Shown: positions 36,547 through 37,280 of the stretch, in pieces
Layout: every line of letters begins with the position of its first letter
Position numbering within the stretch: the first letter of the stretch is position 1
The notes under the pieces: model-generated
The model's database searches: none
Seen by the model: only the letters and a program-made list of their open reading frames with translations
Told to the model about the DNA's origin: nothing
Translations under genes and position numbers: made by a program
From: an uncultured Clostridia bacterium
Lineage (GTDB): Bacteria > Bacillota > Clostridia > TANB77 > CAG-508
Reading direction: 5' to 3'
NCBI GenBank assembly: GCA_944387525.1
Contig: CALXFF010000018.1
Location: forward strand, 1 to 37,280
DNA length: 37,280 nucleotides

Positions 36547-36750
36547 CTATGAAAGTTTTTTATAAGTACAAGTAATGTGCAAAATGCTGATTTTTACCAA
36601 TTTATTTAAATTGATTAAAATTATTAGATTGTGCATTTTTGATAATTTTATCAAGCTGAAGGTGTATGTTTATACATCGAAGTTTGATAAAATTGAAAAA
36701 ATGTGCAGGCTGATGATTTTAATCGATTTAAGCAAAAAAACTTTCATACC
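36547..36750. repeat. Large imperfect foldback between Gly T-box and glyS
   Basis: Outer arms TATGAAAGTTTTTT (from 36549) and AAAAAAACTTTCATA (36734-36748). Inner arms of about 60 bases, about 36605-36668 and 36673-36730, include TTAAATTGATTAAAAT against ATTTTAATCGATTTAA and GATAATTTTATCAAG against TTTGATAAAATTG. The left side has about 43 unpaired extra bases. The right outer arm is the 3' arm of the T-box terminator. No gene is seen here. Confidence 0.7.
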
Positions 36751-36780
36751 TAGCTTATATACTAGCTAGGGACGAAAGTT
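36733..36780 (-). terminator. T-box terminator (Gly leader)
   Basis: Minus-strand AACTTTCGTCCCTAGCT, loop, AGCTAGGTATGAAAGTT, then TTTTT. It follows the T-box sequence directly. Confidence 0.85.
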
Positions 36781-36970
36781 ATATTCCGCGTTTCCACCCT
36801 AATTCCTAAAACTTAGATTAATATTAAAATTAATTGAAGTTTTAAGCACCTTAATTTGGTATGTTACTCCAAAGCTCCCCATATGCATTTATTATTGGTA
36901 TTCCACCATCACCAATTCTCTAAAAATAAATGTTGTCATATTTTTTCTTTTTCATCGTAACTGTTTTGTT
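36733..36970 (-). promoter_or_regulatory. T-box leader, glycine specifier
   Basis: Conserved T-box AGGGTGGAAACGCGG at 36800-36786, followed by the terminator. Upstream are AGAGAATTGG (GA motif), a distal TTGGTGATGG...ACCAA hairpin, and GGGGAGCTTTGGAG, in which GGA (36879-36877), a Gly codon, is in the place of the specifier. Together with glyS downstream this is a Gly T-box. The specifier assignment is less certain than the T-box itself. Confidence 0.88.
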
Positions 36971-36976
36971 GTACCT

Positions 36977-37005
36977 ATTATATGCTCTTGTTTTAGAAAT
37001 GTCAA
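36977..37005 (-). promoter_or_regulatory. Consensus promoter of the Gly T-box operon
   Basis: Minus-strand TTGACA (37005-37000), 17-base spacer, TATAAT (36982-36977): a perfect SigA consensus. Confidence 0.85.
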
Positions 37006-37044
37006 GCTATAATTTAAGGCTTTTGGTTTAATTTAAACTTTTTA

Positions 37045-37280
37045 TTAATTGTTTATCTTTTTTATTTCTTCTATATTAACTTCAACTTTGCTATTTAAAT
37101 ATCCTTGTATTAAAATGATATTATTTTCTCTTAATCTTGAATAACAGATATCAGCTATTTTGTTATAGCCTTTTACTGTTATTATGCTTTTGTTATGTAA
37201 ACGGTCAACAAAAAGACGTATTGAAACCTTCTAAAATGAGATGTAAGATAAAAACATCAAAATTTTAGGGGGTTTTAAAA
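37045..37280 (-). pseudogene. SSB-like fragment with in-frame stop, runs off the window
   Basis: Too short to be listed as a normal gene. In the frame ending with TAA at 37047-37045 the translation is rich in plausible protein sequence: FVDRLHNKSIITVKGYNKIA, DICYSRLRENNIILIQGYLN, SKVEVNIEEIKKINN. The 'NNIILIQGYLNSK-EV' segment resembles the strand pair of single-stranded DNA-binding OB folds (GD-V-IEG-L). A TAG at 37233-37231 interrupts the frame, which is otherwise open to the window edge (LKPPKILMFLSYISF before the TAG), and no ATG start follows it. Most likely a decayed or frameshifted SSB-like gene. The family call is tentative. Confidence 0.4.

Noticed and set aside
36575-36769. Plus-strand 64-codon frame across the glyS leader
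   Set aside because: It lies within the foldback and T-box terminator, has no ribosome binding site and its translation looks like random AT-rich sequence.
37220-37255. A 36-base segment whose reverse complement begins GTTTTTATCTTAC and ends TTTCAAT, like some CRISPR repeats
   Set aside because: Only one copy is visible, no spacer-repeat periodicity can be seen before the edge, no cas genes are present, and the bases lie in a protein-like frame. It would need a second copy just beyond the window to be credible.
37045-37280. TAG read as a sense codon (stop-codon reassignment), suggested by the SSB-like frame
   Set aside because: uvrA, xseA, priA, pheS and glyS all end in TAG at plausible positions, so TAG is a normal stop here.

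Overview
The window is strongly AT-rich, and nearly every gene lies on the minus strand. The gene content points to a low-G+C, spore-forming Firmicute of the class Clostridia, probably an anaerobe: a spore germination protease (gpr), formate-tetrahydrofolate ligase, T-box-controlled tRNA synthetase operons, the Asp23/AmaP/DUF2273 envelope-stress cluster and a type II fatty-acid cluster. This taxonomic call rests on gene content and order only.

Read right to left (the direction of transcription), the layout is as follows. A decayed SSB-like fragment lies at the right edge. A consensus promoter, a glycine T-box leader and a large foldback precede glyS. Next come rpsO and pnp, then an anchored carbohydrate-binding/HExxH protein broken by a frameshift, queA, tgt and a WG-repeat membrane protein. 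The fatty-acid genes fabH-fabD-fabG-fabF-accB-fabZ-accC follow, interrupted by one plus-strand gene of foreign look. A phenylalanine T-box then drives a four-gene unit in which two unknown basic proteins alternate with pheS and pheT. After that come a hydrolase-like gene of unusual composition, priA-def-fmt, asp23-amaP-DUF2273-nusB, xseA-xseB, a DUF212 membrane protein, fhs, a frameshifted uvrA, a small plus-strand membrane protein, and gpr, whose 3' part is missing at the left edge.

Some genes are linked by function. Fhs makes 10-formyl-tetrahydrofolate, Fmt uses it to formylate initiator tRNA, and Def removes the formyl group from new proteins. QueA and Tgt act in queuosine synthesis. The Fab/Acc proteins initiate and elongate fatty acids, but ACP, enoyl reductase and carboxyltransferase genes are absent here. 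UvrA, PriA and exonuclease VII serve DNA repair and replication restart.

The most interesting signals are not a new multi-gene system. They are: (1) a dispersed family of GGGACG/GGGACA-core palindromic repeats placed at gene 3' ends, which supply the stop codons of several genes; (2) two single-base frameshifts outside homopolymers, in uvrA and in the HExxH protein; (3) gpr losing homology abruptly at a conserved motif; (4) a lipase-fold gene with Cys where Ser is expected; (5) a plus-strand single-gene cassette inside the fatty-acid cluster; (6) a long foldback behind the Gly T-box that could compete with its terminator.
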